Shown: in pieces, positions 35,217 to 42,793 of the stretch
Numbering within the stretch: the first letter of the stretch is position 1
Layout: each line of letters opens with the position of its first letter
Assembly (NCBI GenBank): GCA_002721615.1
Contig: PBKW01000011.1
Span: 137,211-201,210, forward strand
From: Chloroflexota bacterium
GTDB lineage: Bacteria > Chloroflexota > Dehalococcoidia > Lucifugimonadales > Lucifugimonadaceae
Direction of reading: 5' to 3'
Length of the DNA: 64,000 bases
Program-made: the position numbers and the translations under genes
The notes under the pieces: generated by a model
Database searches by the model: none
The model's input: only the letters and a program-made list of their open reading frames with translations
What the model was told of the DNA's origin: nothing

Positions 35217-36415
35217 CAGTTGTTTTTTCTGGGGCTTTTAGTATTTATAGTTATAATTTCATTTTGTATAGGAGTGGTTATTTCAGGATTTTGATCATTA
35301 ATGAAAACGTTTATTTCACTTCTAACTCCAAAATCATCAAGATATATTCCCGGTTCAATACTGAATCCGATTCCTTCAGTTATATTTCTTTCATCAACTG
35401 TTTCAAAACTGTCTAGATTTACAGACACAGAATGAACATCTGTACCAATACTATGGCCTAATCTATGTATGAAAAATTCTCCATATCCTGAATCCGAAAT
35501 ATGCTGTCTAGCTAATTGATCTACCTCAAAACCTTTTACGAGTTTGTTGTTTTTGAAATTATCTTTAATGAAATTAAATGATAAATCTCTAGTATTTTTT
35601 ACTATTTCAAAAACTTTTTGGTTTTCGTCGGGTATTGTGTCACCCAATTGTGCTACCCAAGTAATATCAGAGTAAACAGAATTTTCTGTTTTAGTTTTTG
35701 CCCAAAGATCAATTAACAACCAACTGTTTCTAGTGATGATGCTTGAGGTTTCTTCTTTGGGTTCATAATGAGGCAGGGATGAATTTTGATTTACTGCTAC
35801 GACAGGACCATGATCTGTTTTTAATTTGTATCTATCAAATTTTCCTCTTATGAACTCAGCGATATCAAATTCAGTTAATTTCCAATGTATATTTGATCCA
35901 ATGAAGTCAAAAGTTTCTTCTAGAATTTCTTTTAGTTTTTCTCCAGCTATAAGATGAGATTCTAATTGCTTCTCTGTCCATTTTCCTGCTATATCCTGAA
36001 TTATGTTAGCCGAAGAAATAATATTAAGACCTAGCTCATTTTTACACATATCTATAGTACCAGCGTCTACAAAGCTGGTTCTTGGAATAAGTCCATTAGG
36101 GGAATATTCCATTGCTACTTTGGAGCCAGTTGGAAGTTTTTCTTTTAATAAGTTCATCATTGATTTTCTATCAGTATATTCTTCTATAATTAGTCCTTCT
36201 TCACGAACAAAATTAGAATCAAGCTTATGGGTGATTATCAGAGGCTCTTGATCAACTTTAATGACAAACCATATTGGTCTGGTCAAACCTTCTATTTTTT
36301 TACCTATAATTTTCTCAAAGAATGGGTTTGATCCTTTATAATTATAAATTAGCCATGAAGATAATTTGTTTTGGCTTAAATGGTTCTTAGCTTTTTTGAT
36401 TAATTCTGTTTTCAT
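35216..36415 (-). CDS. M24-family Xaa-Pro aminopeptidase-like protein
   Basis: 399 residues: an N-terminal creatinase-like domain (about 1-150) and a pita-bread metallopeptidase domain. All five metal ligands can be placed: Asp in LLIDLWAKT, Asp in YSDITWV, His in HRLGHSIGTDVHS, Glu in FSIEPGIYL and Glu in RSEINVF. Such proteins cleave Xaa-Pro bonds or, in creatinase-like members, other amides. It is downstream of the MocA-like gene with no gap (36415/36416). Confidence 0.87.
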   Translation of the reverse strand: MKTELIKKAKNHLSQNKLSSWLIYNYKGSNPFFEKIIGKKIEGLTRPIWFVIKVDQEPLIITHKLDSNFVREEGLIIEEYTDRKSMMNLLKEKLPTGSKVAMEYSPNGLIPRTSFVDAGTIDMCKNELGLNIISSANIIQDIAGKWTEKQLESHLIAGEKLKEILEETFDFIGSNIHWKLTEFDIAEFIRGKFDRYKLKTDHGPVVAVNQNSSLPHYEPKEETSSIITRNSWLLIDLWAKTKTENSVYSDITWVAQLGDTIPDENQKVFEIVKNTRDLSFNFIKDNFKNNKLVKGFEVDQLARQHISDSGYGEFFIHRLGHSIGTDVHSVSVNLDSFETVDERNITEGIGFSIEPGIYLDDFGVRSEINVFINDQNPEITTPIQNEIITINTKSPRKNN

Positions 36416-37036
36416 CTACTCAAAGTTTATTTCTCTTGAAAAAATCTTTATTGCTTCTTGGTATTCTTCAGGAGTATTTATATCTATGTTTACAGTATCA
36501 CTATCTATTTCAATTGTATTAACTGAAGTAGAGTATTTTGTGGTGATTTTTCTAATACCTTGAGTTTTTTCTTCTATTTCTAATAATTCTTTTCTTAACT
36601 GGTTTTGAAAAATAATAGGGTGTCCTTTTGATCCTTTGTTAATCGGACAGCTAATTAATGTTTGATTTTTAATGTGATCATCTATGACTTTCTTTAATAT
36701 CCATCCATGTCTTGGTTGATCTACAGCCAGGAGCATAATGTCAGATTCAGTATTTTTTACGCCACTAAGACCTTTTTTTATTGTAGTGGTTTTCCCTTTT
36801 TCATAATCAGGGTTCAAAACTATTGATATATCTAGATTCTTGATTTTATTCTTAATTTTCTCTGCATTACTTCCTAGCACAACAATGATTTCTTGAATTC
36901 CAGATTCTTGAATCTTTTCAATTTGCCATTCTATTAATGTTTTGTTTTCCCATGGAAGAAGAGCTTTTATAGAACCCATACGAGAAGAAATACCGGCAGC
37001 CAATAATATAGAAGTAATAGGGGAGTCTTTCGTCAA
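36416..37036 (-). CDS. MobA-like NTP transferase (molybdenum cofactor cytidylyltransferase-like)
   Basis: 206 residues of the nucleotidyltransferase family. The nucleotide-binding loop is LLAAGISSRMGSIKALLPW (residues 11-29), with the metal-binding Asp in LLAVDQPRHG and a product-binding region GSKGHPIIF. This is the MocA/MobA pattern; adjacency to XdhC (4-nt overlap) argues for MocA, which makes the cytosine-dinucleotide form of the cofactor used by xanthine dehydrogenase-type enzymes. No such hydroxylase is encoded in the window. Confidence 0.85.
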   Translation of the reverse strand: MTKDSPITSILLAAGISSRMGSIKALLPWENKTLIEWQIEKIQESGIQEIIVVLGSNAEKIKNKIKNLDISIVLNPDYEKGKTTTIKKGLSGVKNTESDIMLLAVDQPRHGWILKKVIDDHIKNQTLISCPINKGSKGHPIIFQNQLRKELLEIEEKTQGIRKITTKYSTSVNTIEIDSDTVNIDINTPEEYQEAIKIFSREINFE

Positions 37037-38178
37037 TTTTTCTCTTTAACAGTTAAAGTTTTTTCTTTGATTTTATCTATTAGCTTTTGATCTAATTGCA
37101 TTGGTTTTCCTGTTCCTCCAAACCTGAATGCTACCATTTCAGCTACTATACTGATTGCTATTTCTTCCGGAGTTCTAGCTCCGATATCTAATCCTGCAGG
37201 AGCCTTGATATTTGATAAACGATCTATTGGGATGTTTCTTTTAATTAATTCTTCAAAAATCAGGATGGTTTTTCTTTTGCTTCCGAGTAATGCTACATAA
37301 CTGGCTTTTGTTCTTGCTGCAGCTTCTAGTGCAACATCATCAAATCTATGACCTCTGGTTGCAATTACTATAAATGTGTTTGTGTTTACTGGAAGTTCTT
37401 CTATACATGTTTCAAAATTTTTATTGCAGATTATTTCAGCCATTGGGAATCTTTCCTTGTTGGCAAATTCTTCTCTGTCATCACTTACAAAAATTCTAAA
37501 TCCTGCAGAAGATGCAATGGGTGCTAAAGCCTTTCCTACATGACCTCCTCCAGCAATAATTAGAGTAGGAGAAGAGATAAAAGCTTCTATGAATACTTCA
37601 TTACCTTCATCTGTTTTTAGGTATTTATTTCTACCTAAAGGAATAATGTCTTTTGATTCTGAAATTATTTTTTCATTTAATTCTTGAATTCCTAAATCTC
37701 CTAGTATTGAGCCATCATTTCTTACTAATATTTTTTTTCCAGTAGGGAATTGTTCAGGATTTGAAGATTTTATTAAAGTACCAAGAGCTACTGGATCTCC
37801 TCCGGCATATGCAGAATTGACTTCATCTATAATTTTTTCTGAAAGTAATGAATCTTCTTCTTTTTTTCTTACAGGGTCTATCAGAAAATACATAGTTCCA
37901 CCACAAACTAGACCATCTTGCGCTGCTATGTCTTCATTTAGATAATATTCTTTTTCTGATGAAACTCCTCCTCTTTTCAAGATTTCTTTAGAAGCAAACC
38001 ATATATCTCCTTCTACGCATCCTCCTCCAAGTGTTCCAACAGATGTATCATCAAGTTTTACTAAGAGCTTTGCTCCAGGTTTTTGTGGAGTAGATCCTGA
38101 TGTTCGGACAACAGAAGCAATAACAAAGTCTTTGTTGCTTTTTAATTCCTTATTTGCTGCAGCGTAAACTTCTTCCAT
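37033..38178 (-). CDS. XdhC/CoxI-family protein
   Basis: 381 residues. The N-terminal XdhC_CoxI part has VRTSGSTPQKPGAKLLV and GTLGGGCVEGDIW with its conserved Cys. The C-terminal Rossmann domain has LIIAGGGHVGKALAPIA, FIVIATRGHRFD, LLGSKRK and PAGLDIGARTPEEIAISI. XdhC chaperones the sulfurated molybdenum cofactor into xanthine dehydrogenase-family enzymes. It overlaps the MocA-like gene and is 5 nt downstream of an enolase-superfamily gene, so all three may be one transcript. Confidence 0.9.
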   Translation of the reverse strand: MEEVYAAANKELKSNKDFVIASVVRTSGSTPQKPGAKLLVKLDDTSVGTLGGGCVEGDIWFASKEILKRGGVSSEKEYYLNEDIAAQDGLVCGGTMYFLIDPVRKKEEDSLLSEKIIDEVNSAYAGGDPVALGTLIKSSNPEQFPTGKKILVRNDGSILGDLGIQELNEKIISESKDIIPLGRNKYLKTDEGNEVFIEAFISSPTLIIAGGGHVGKALAPIASSAGFRIFVSDDREEFANKERFPMAEIICNKNFETCIEELPVNTNTFIVIATRGHRFDDVALEAAARTKASYVALLGSKRKTILIFEELIKRNIPIDRLSNIKAPAGLDIGARTPEEIAISIVAEMVAFRFGGTGKPMQLDQKLIDKIKEKTLTVKEKN

Positions 38179-38183
38179 AATTA

Positions 38184-39278
38184 TTAGAGTACTCTGTATT
38201 TTTCCAATTCTTTTTTATTTAATTCCAATCCCAATCCAGGAAGATCTGGTGGTGAAACATAACCATCTTTAATATCGATTGTTTCTGTATAGCTTTTGCC
38301 CCACATTGGATCAACTGTATCGTTATAAAATTCAAGAATTAATCCATTGGGAATTGCACTTACTAGATGAATATGAACTTCCTGTGCACCATGTGGAGAG
38401 ATGTCTAAATCATTTGCCTGTGCAAGTGCAGATATTTTCATAAATTCTGTTATTCCTCCAAGCACTAGTGCATCAGGCTGAAGAATGTCAGCGCTTCTTG
38501 CGTTTATCATGTCCCTGAATCCATATCTAGTATATTCATTTTCTCCAGCTGCAATAGGTGTTGATGTGGATCTTGCAATTATTGCCGAGCCTTCGTAGTC
38601 ATCTGGCTCTACTGGTTCTTCAAGCCAGAAAACATCATACTCTTCTATTTTTCTAGCTACTTCCATAGCCTGATAATGCCTGTATGCATTATTTGCATCC
38701 ACCATGAGCTTAATGTCTTTTCCAATAGCTTCACGAACTACCTTTACTCTTTCTACATCTTCATTAATGGGAACACCGCCAATCTTCATTTTTACAGCTC
38801 TTGCTCCAATATCAAGATGGGATTTCATTTCATCAGCTAACTCTTTTAATCCTTTTCCTTTTTCGTAATAACCGCCGGCAACATACGCTTCTACTTTATT
38901 CGTAAACCCTCCAAGGAGCTTATAAAGTGGAATTCCCAATGCTTTTCCTTTGATGTCCCACAATGCAATATCTATTCCTCCGATTGCACGGGTGGTAAGG
39001 CCTCTTCTTCCAACTAACTTAGGCCTCCACATCTCATGCCAGTGTCTTTCATTATCAAAAGGATCCTTTCCTATTAAAGCAGGTTTTAATCCTTCTACTA
39101 TTGCGGATATTATATTTGCAGATACCATATCAGTTGTTAATCCTAATCCTTGAAGATTTTCATCGGTTTCAACAATAATTGCGTTTAACCCGGCATGGGT
39201 ATAGGTATAAAGACCATTTGTAATAGGTTTAGTTCTGGGCCATCTGTAAGCTTCAAATTTAATGTCAGTTATTTGCAA
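38184..39278 (-). CDS. Enolase-superfamily enzyme of the mandelate racemase subgroup
   Basis: 364 residues with a complete mandelate-racemase-type site: K-x-K in AVKMKIGG, the metal ligands in VDANNAY, LEEPVEPDDY and AGENEYTRYG, and the catalytic His in ISPHGAQEVHIHL. The capping domain (1-125) has LLGGFTNKVEAYVAGGYYEKG. This set fits a sugar-acid dehydratase or racemase with both Lys and His bases. The TTG start at 39278 has CGGGAG at a usable distance. It diverges from the tRNA gene; the interval contains nested inverted repeats. Confidence 0.9.
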   Translation of the reverse strand: MQITDIKFEAYRWPRTKPITNGLYTYTHAGLNAIIVETDENLQGLGLTTDMVSANIISAIVEGLKPALIGKDPFDNERHWHEMWRPKLVGRRGLTTRAIGGIDIALWDIKGKALGIPLYKLLGGFTNKVEAYVAGGYYEKGKGLKELADEMKSHLDIGARAVKMKIGGVPINEDVERVKVVREAIGKDIKLMVDANNAYRHYQAMEVARKIEEYDVFWLEEPVEPDDYEGSAIIARSTSTPIAAGENEYTRYGFRDMINARSADILQPDALVLGGITEFMKISALAQANDLDISPHGAQEVHIHLVSAIPNGLILEFYNDTVDPMWGKSYTETIDIKDGYVSPPDLPGLGLELNKKELEKYRVL

Positions 39279-39310
39279 AACTTTTCTCCCGCATTATTAT
39301 TGTTGTTTAA

Positions 39311-39367
39311 TGTAACTATTTTATTCAAATACTAGTATTTCCGTAAGTTTATCTTAAAATAGTAACA
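39311..39367. repeat. Nested inverted repeats between an enolase-family gene and the tRNA gene
   Basis: A perfect 14-base palindrome AAATACTAGTATTT (39327-39340) lies inside a longer pair of arms: ACTATTTTA (39315-39323) and TAAAATAGT (39355-39363). The arms extend to TGT/ACA at 39311-39313 and 39365-39367 with one mismatch. They fill the divergent interval upstream of both genes and may be operator sites or a cruciform-prone segment. Confidence 0.5.
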
Positions 39368-39377
39368 TTGTGATGTG

Positions 39378-39454
39378 GGGCCTGTAGCTCAGTTGGTCAG
39401 AGCAATCGGCTCATAACCGATAGGTCGCAAGTTCGAGTCTTGCCGGGCCCACCA
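39378..39454 (+). tRNA. tRNA with CAU anticodon, probably elongator tRNA-Met
   Basis: A complete cloverleaf of 77 nt with encoded CCA. The acceptor pair is GGGCCTG with CGGGCCC (one T-G wobble), the D arm GCTC/GAGC, the anticodon arm ATCGG-CTCATAA-CCGAT with anticodon CAT, and the T arm GCAAG-TTCGAGT-CTTGC. The first acceptor pair is G-C, so it is not an initiator tRNA. tRNA-Ile2, which also has a CAU anticodon before lysidine modification, cannot be excluded from sequence alone. Confidence 0.93.
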
Positions 39455-39714
39455 ATTATCCAAGTTCCCATTTTTATTGAACATTTTTATGAAAGAGTTG
39501 TTTTTGAAAACATGTTAACAGTAAAGTGAAAAACGTTATCAATTATTATGGAATCAAATCAAAAAGATGATGGTGTAGAGATAAGTCTCGAAAATCGTAT
39601 CAAGATTGTATCGAAAAGCATGGCTCCTATTTTAATTTCTATGGTGAATAGTTTTAATGATTCATAGAGAATTTATACTGAAAAAACCTATTTTGTATTA
39701 CTAAATGATTTTGG

Positions 39715-39745
39715 TCTTTCTCTGCTCTTAATGAGCAGAGAAAGA
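39715..39745 (-). terminator. Strong hairpin downstream of the peroxiredoxin gene
   Basis: TCTTTCTCTGCTC (39715-39727) and GAGCAGAGAAAGA (39733-39745) form a perfect 13-bp stem with a TTAAT loop. On the minus strand it begins six bases after the peroxiredoxin stop codon. It is not followed by a T tract on either strand, so it may stabilise the 3' end or terminate weakly. Confidence 0.5.
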
Positions 39746-39751
39746 TGTATA

Positions 39752-40405
39752 TTACAAGTTCGGTTGAGGAGTTGTTCTTAAATACTCTTTAACGATTGTG
39801 TGTCCCTTAGGAAACTTGCTAGGAATATCCTTAGTTTCTACTGCAGGTACAACTATACAGTCTTCACCATATACCCAGTCTGCAGGAGTTCCAACCTGAT
39901 ACTCTGCTGTTAATTGTAGAGAATCAAGAACTCTTAGAATTTCCTGGAAATTTCTTCCTGTTGATGCCGGATATGAAATTATAAGTTTTATTTTCTTATC
40001 AAGACCAATAATAAAAACAGATCTTACAGTAAGAGTATCACTAGCATTTGGGTGGATCATTCCATAAGAATTAGCTATCTCCTTGTTAGGATCTTCAACC
40101 ATAGGAAAATTAACATTTGCATTTTGAGTTTCATTAACGTCTTTGATCCACTTATTGTGAGATTCTAATGGTTCCAATCCTTCCTTGATTCCAACACTTA
40201 AAACTAGTACCTTGGTATTCCTTTTGGTGAATTCTCCTTTTAAGTTAGCTACTCTTCCAATTTCAGTAGTACATACTGGTGTGAAATCTGCAGGATGAGA
40301 CATGAGTAGTCCCCAGCTATCTCCTAACCAGTCATGTAGATTAATTTCACCTAATGTTGTGTTTGCCGTAAAATTTGGTGCTTCGTCGCCTATTTGTAGA
40401 CTCAT
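39752..40405 (-). CDS. Peroxiredoxin, Prx6/1-Cys type
   Basis: 217 residues, thiol peroxidase reducing H2O2 and organic hydroperoxides. The active site is HPADFTPVCTTEIGR with the peroxidatic Cys near residue 45. The C-terminal part (SPASTGRNFQEILRVLDSLQL; PADWVYGEDCIVVP) is the Prx6 pattern; it also contains a second Cys in GEDCIV near residue 185. A good SD (AAGGAG) is six bases before the ATG. A 28-residue Cys-rich leader ORF and a terminator lie upstream on the same strand, suggesting control by cysteine supply. Confidence 0.94.
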   Translation of the reverse strand: MSLQIGDEAPNFTANTTLGEINLHDWLGDSWGLLMSHPADFTPVCTTEIGRVANLKGEFTKRNTKVLVLSVGIKEGLEPLESHNKWIKDVNETQNANVNFPMVEDPNKEIANSYGMIHPNASDTLTVRSVFIIGLDKKIKLIISYPASTGRNFQEILRVLDSLQLTAEYQVGTPADWVYGEDCIVVPAVETKDIPSKFPKGHTIVKEYLRTTPQPNL

Positions 40406-40421
40406 TTTTTCTCCTTAAATT

Positions 40422-40448
40422 AAAAAAACCTCGATTAATTCGAGGTTT
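40422..40448 (-). terminator. Attenuator terminator between leader peptide and peroxiredoxin gene
   Basis: On the minus strand AAACCTCGA (40448-40440), loop ATTAA and TCGAGGTTT (40434-40426) form a 9-bp stem running into seven T residues (40428-40422). It stands 24 bases after the leader-peptide stop and 16 bases before the peroxiredoxin ATG. Transcripts must pass it to reach the gene. The upstream CGGGGT (40494-40489) can pair with ACCTCG (40446-40441) of its 5' arm and would prevent it forming. Confidence 0.7.
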
Positions 40449-40472
40449 AATTACTTTTATATCTTTTAAGAT

Positions 40473-40559
40473 CTATATACGAATTAATACCCCGTTATCA
40501 TTTTGACAACAGTTACAACAACAAGTGTTACTATTTATTAATTCACAAATCCTTTTCAT
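40473..40559 (-). CDS. Cysteine-rich leader peptide of the peroxiredoxin gene
   Basis: A 28-residue ORF beginning MKRICELINS with five cysteine codons in six positions (CCCNCC, residues 13-18) and one more Cys at 5, ending VLIRI. There is no SD before the ATG. A promoter with correct spacing (40567-40595) would start transcription at the A of this ATG, so translation would be leaderless. The ORF is followed by a terminator and then the peroxiredoxin gene. The arrangement is that of an amino-acid attenuator sensing charged tRNA-Cys; a small metal-binding peptide is the alternative. Confidence 0.6.
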   Translation of the reverse strand: MKRICELINSNTCCCNCCQNDNGVLIRI

Positions 40560-40566
40560 GGAGAAC

Positions 40567-40595
40567 AGTCTAAATTTATCTTATTTTTTTTTCAA
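40567..40595 (-). promoter_or_regulatory. Promoter of the leader peptide-peroxiredoxin unit
   Basis: On the minus strand TTGAAA (40595-40590), a 17-base spacer and TAGACT (40572-40567). The predicted start, seven bases on, is 40559, exactly the first base of the leader ATG. The -35 matches consensus in five of six positions, the -10 in four of six. Confidence 0.5.
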
Positions 40596-40603
40596 GATTT
40601 TTT

Positions 40604-41323
40604 TTAACTACTTGGTCCAAACCTTTCAGTTTTGATTTTTTCAAATGGAAATTCTAATTTTATAAGTAGGGCACACATAGCTTCAACGAATTGTGTTGAT
40701 CCACAAACATAAGCAATTTTAGGGCCAATTGTTTTTAATGTGTTTTTAAGAAAATCTTCATTGATTCTGCTATTTGAGTCTTCTTGATTGTTTTCTCGTG
40801 TAAAGAAGAAATGAGGTTTTATATATTCAAAATTTGAAAGCTGATCAATTTCATAAGAATAAATCATGTCTCTTTTGGTTCTGCATGAATAGGCAATTGT
40901 TATAGGAATTTTTTGGTTATGATTGCCATGGACATTTTGTTTCATCATTGATCTTAATGGCGCAATACCAGATCCTCCAGCTAAAAGTAGTAGTGGTCCT
41001 CCCATTTGAGGTGTCCATTTAAAAGGTCCTCCAACTGGTCCTCTAAACTCAATCTTGTCTTCCTCAATCATTTCATTGAAAAAGTAGGGTGATACTTCTC
41101 CGTCTTCAATAAGTTCAACAGTGATTTCAAAAAAAGATTTTTTCTCTGGATGTGAAGAAATTGAGTAACTTCTCTGAGTTTGATACCCAGTTTCAGATGT
41201 CAGTCTTACATCAATGTGATTTCCAGGCTGAAAAATTAATGGTTCATGGGGGATTAACTGAAAAGTTTTTGTTCTGTAATTTTCAGTAATAATTTTTGAA
41301 ATTTTAGCAAACTGCCAATTCAT
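40604..41323 (-). CDS. FAD/NAD(P)-binding oxidoreductase (ferredoxin-NADP reductase family)
   Basis: 239 residues. FAD-binding is indicated by QRSYSISSHP (RxYS motif, about 51-60) and the NAD(P)H-binding domain by LLLAGGSGIAPLRSMM, with YVCGSTQFVEAM at the end. No iron-sulfur or heme-binding domain is attached. ATG 41323 is chosen because it lies 5 nt after the upstream stop codon; an upstream start at 41359 would overlap the previous gene by 31 bases. It likely passes electrons between NAD(P)H and the adjacent molybdopterin protein. Confidence 0.9.
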   Translation of the reverse strand: MNWQFAKISKIITENYRTKTFQLIPHEPLIFQPGNHIDVRLTSETGYQTQRSYSISSHPEKKSFFEITVELIEDGEVSPYFFNEMIEEDKIEFRGPVGGPFKWTPQMGGPLLLLAGGSGIAPLRSMMKQNVHGNHNQKIPITIAYSCRTKRDMIYSYEIDQLSNFEYIKPHFFFTRENNQEDSNSRINEDFLKNTLKTIGPKIAYVCGSTQFVEAMCALLIKLEFPFEKIKTERFGPSS

Positions 41324-41328
41324 TTTGA

Positions 41329-41934
41329 TTAGTCGTTCCAGTATCTTTGTTCCTTCCAAGGGTCTCCATAGTTATGATACCCGTATTGTTCCCAGTATCC
41401 TGCTTTATTTTTTTCCATCAGTTGAATTCCCTGAATCCATTTAGCAGATTTCCAGAAGTAAAGCTTTGGTACAACTAGCCTTGCAGGCCCTCCGTGTTCT
41501 GGAGATAGATTTTCTCCTTCAAAAGTAGTAGCTATCATTGCTTGACCATTTTGAGTGTCTTCTAGAGGCAAGTTTGTTGTATAACCTCCATAACAATATG
41601 CCATTAGATAATGATATTTATTTAGATCTTTAACTTTTTCAAAAATAGTATCAAGAGAGACTCCTTCCCAATTTGTATCAAATTTAGACCATTTAGTTAC
41701 ACAGTGAATATCTGTATGAATTTTTATTTTTGGTAGAGACATGAATTCTTCCCATGACCATGAGTGATCGATATTTTCTCCAATTCTTATTTCAAATTTC
41801 CAAGTGTTTAAATCTACAGGAGGCGTAGGTCCAGCTGTTAGAACAGGGAATGATTTTTCAATGTATTGTCCTGGAGGAAGTCTTTTATTTAACTCAGGAT
41901 TATCTTTCTTGCCAAAAAAATTTCTAGATATCAT
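41329..41934 (-). CDS. Sulfite oxidase-like molybdopterin-dependent oxidoreductase
   Basis: 201 residues of the sulfite oxidase/MsrP (YedY) fold. The molybdenum-ligating Cys is in DIHCVTKWSKFDTNW, followed by WEGVSLDTIF, AYCYGGYTTNLPLED and HGGPARLVVPKLYFWKSAKWIQGI, all family landmarks. There is no N-terminal signal or heme domain, so it probably works in the cytoplasm. Together with the reductase 5 nt downstream it resembles the molybdenum and flavin modules of eukaryotic nitrate reductase split into two genes. The substrate (sulfite, nitrate, oxidised thiol or other) is open. Confidence 0.9.
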   Translation of the reverse strand: MISRNFFGKKDNPELNKRLPPGQYIEKSFPVLTAGPTPPVDLNTWKFEIRIGENIDHSWSWEEFMSLPKIKIHTDIHCVTKWSKFDTNWEGVSLDTIFEKVKDLNKYHYLMAYCYGGYTTNLPLEDTQNGQAMIATTFEGENLSPEHGGPARLVVPKLYFWKSAKWIQGIQLMEKNKAGYWEQYGYHNYGDPWKEQRYWND

Positions 41935-42016
41935 TTTTCTTTTTGTCGTTAAATTTTATTATATTCAATGATAACCTATATCTAGGAATATATATAAAAA
42001 TTAGAGAGGTGAATGT

Positions 42017-42784
42017 ATGTCTAGGCTACAAGATAAAATTTCAATTGTTACAGGTGGAGGAGAAGGAATAGGTGCTGGGATTGCAACAACTTTTGCTGAA
42101 AATGGTGCAACTGTAGTAGTTGCTGATATTAACCCTGAAACTGGTCAAAAAACTGTGGATTCTATTAATTCTAATGGTGGGGTAGCAAAATTTGTACAAT
42201 CTGATACTAGTGATCACCAAAGTGTTAAAGATATGGTTTCTAGCGTTTTAGATGATTATTCACGAGTAGATATTCTAGTTAACAATGCAGCAAGATTTGT
42301 TTTTGGATCTGTAGAAGAAATTACTATAGAAGATTGGAACAATGTTTTTGCAGTGAATGTAATTGGTTATTCTAATTGTATACAAGAAGTTTTGCCGTCC
42401 ATGAAGGAAAATGGCGGTGGATCAATTGTGAATATAGCATCAGTAAGTTCTTTTATCGCCCAGCCAAATTTTGTTCCTTATAACTCATCAAAAGGTGCGG
42501 TGTTGCAACTCACCAGATGCTGCGCTATGGATTTAGCTCCTTATGGAGTTAGAGTAAATGCAGTATGTCCAGGTGCAATAAAAACTCAGGCTACTGATCG
42601 TCATATAGAACATTTGGGACTCGACAAAGAAGAATCTTATATAGAGTTTGGTAATAGTGCATTGTTGAAGAGAATGGGAAAACCAAAAGAAATAGCAAAC
42701 GGTGTTTTATTCCTTGCTTCTGATGAAGCATCTTATGTTACAGGAGAATATCTTGTAATTGATGGTGGATCATCTATAGGATAA
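42017..42784 (+). CDS. Short-chain dehydrogenase/reductase
   Basis: 255 residues, classical SDR. The cofactor site is TGGGEGIGAGIA (about 12-23) with Asp in VVVADINPE suggesting NAD(H). NNAA, the Ser in VNIASVSS, and Tyr/Lys in VPYNSSKGA follow. The end (PKEIANGVLFLASDEASYVTGEYLVIDGG) is typical of the 3-oxoacyl-reductase/glucose dehydrogenase group. AGAGGTG precedes the ATG. It diverges from the molybdenum pair and converges on an enolase-superfamily gene, so a role in sugar or sugar-acid oxidation is plausible. Confidence 0.9.
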   Translation: MSRLQDKISIVTGGGEGIGAGIATTFAENGATVVVADINPETGQKTVDSINSNGGVAKFVQSDTSDHQSVKDMVSSVLDDYSRVDILVNNAARFVFGSVEEITIEDWNNVFAVNVIGYSNCIQEVLPSMKENGGGSIVNIASVSSFIAQPNFVPYNSSKGAVLQLTRCCAMDLAPYGVRVNAVCPGAIKTQATDRHIEHLGLDKEESYIEFGNSALLKRMGKPKEIANGVLFLASDEASYVTGEYLVIDGGSSIG

Positions 42785-42793
42785 TACTTTTTT

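Noticed and set aside
39378-39454. Initiator tRNA-Met
   Set aside because: The first acceptor position forms a normal G-C pair and the anticodon stem lacks the three G-C pairs typical of initiators.
39548-39667. Possible 39-residue ORF downstream of the tRNA (begins MESNQKDD)
   Set aside because: There is no SD, no recognisable motif and no conserved context; an ORF of this size is expected by chance in 297 bases. It would deserve revisiting if conserved in relatives. I see nothing else in 39455-39714.
41324-41359. Upstream start for the flavin reductase
   Set aside because: It overlaps the molybdopterin gene by 31 bases, whereas ATG 41323 follows that gene's stop at a normal distance.
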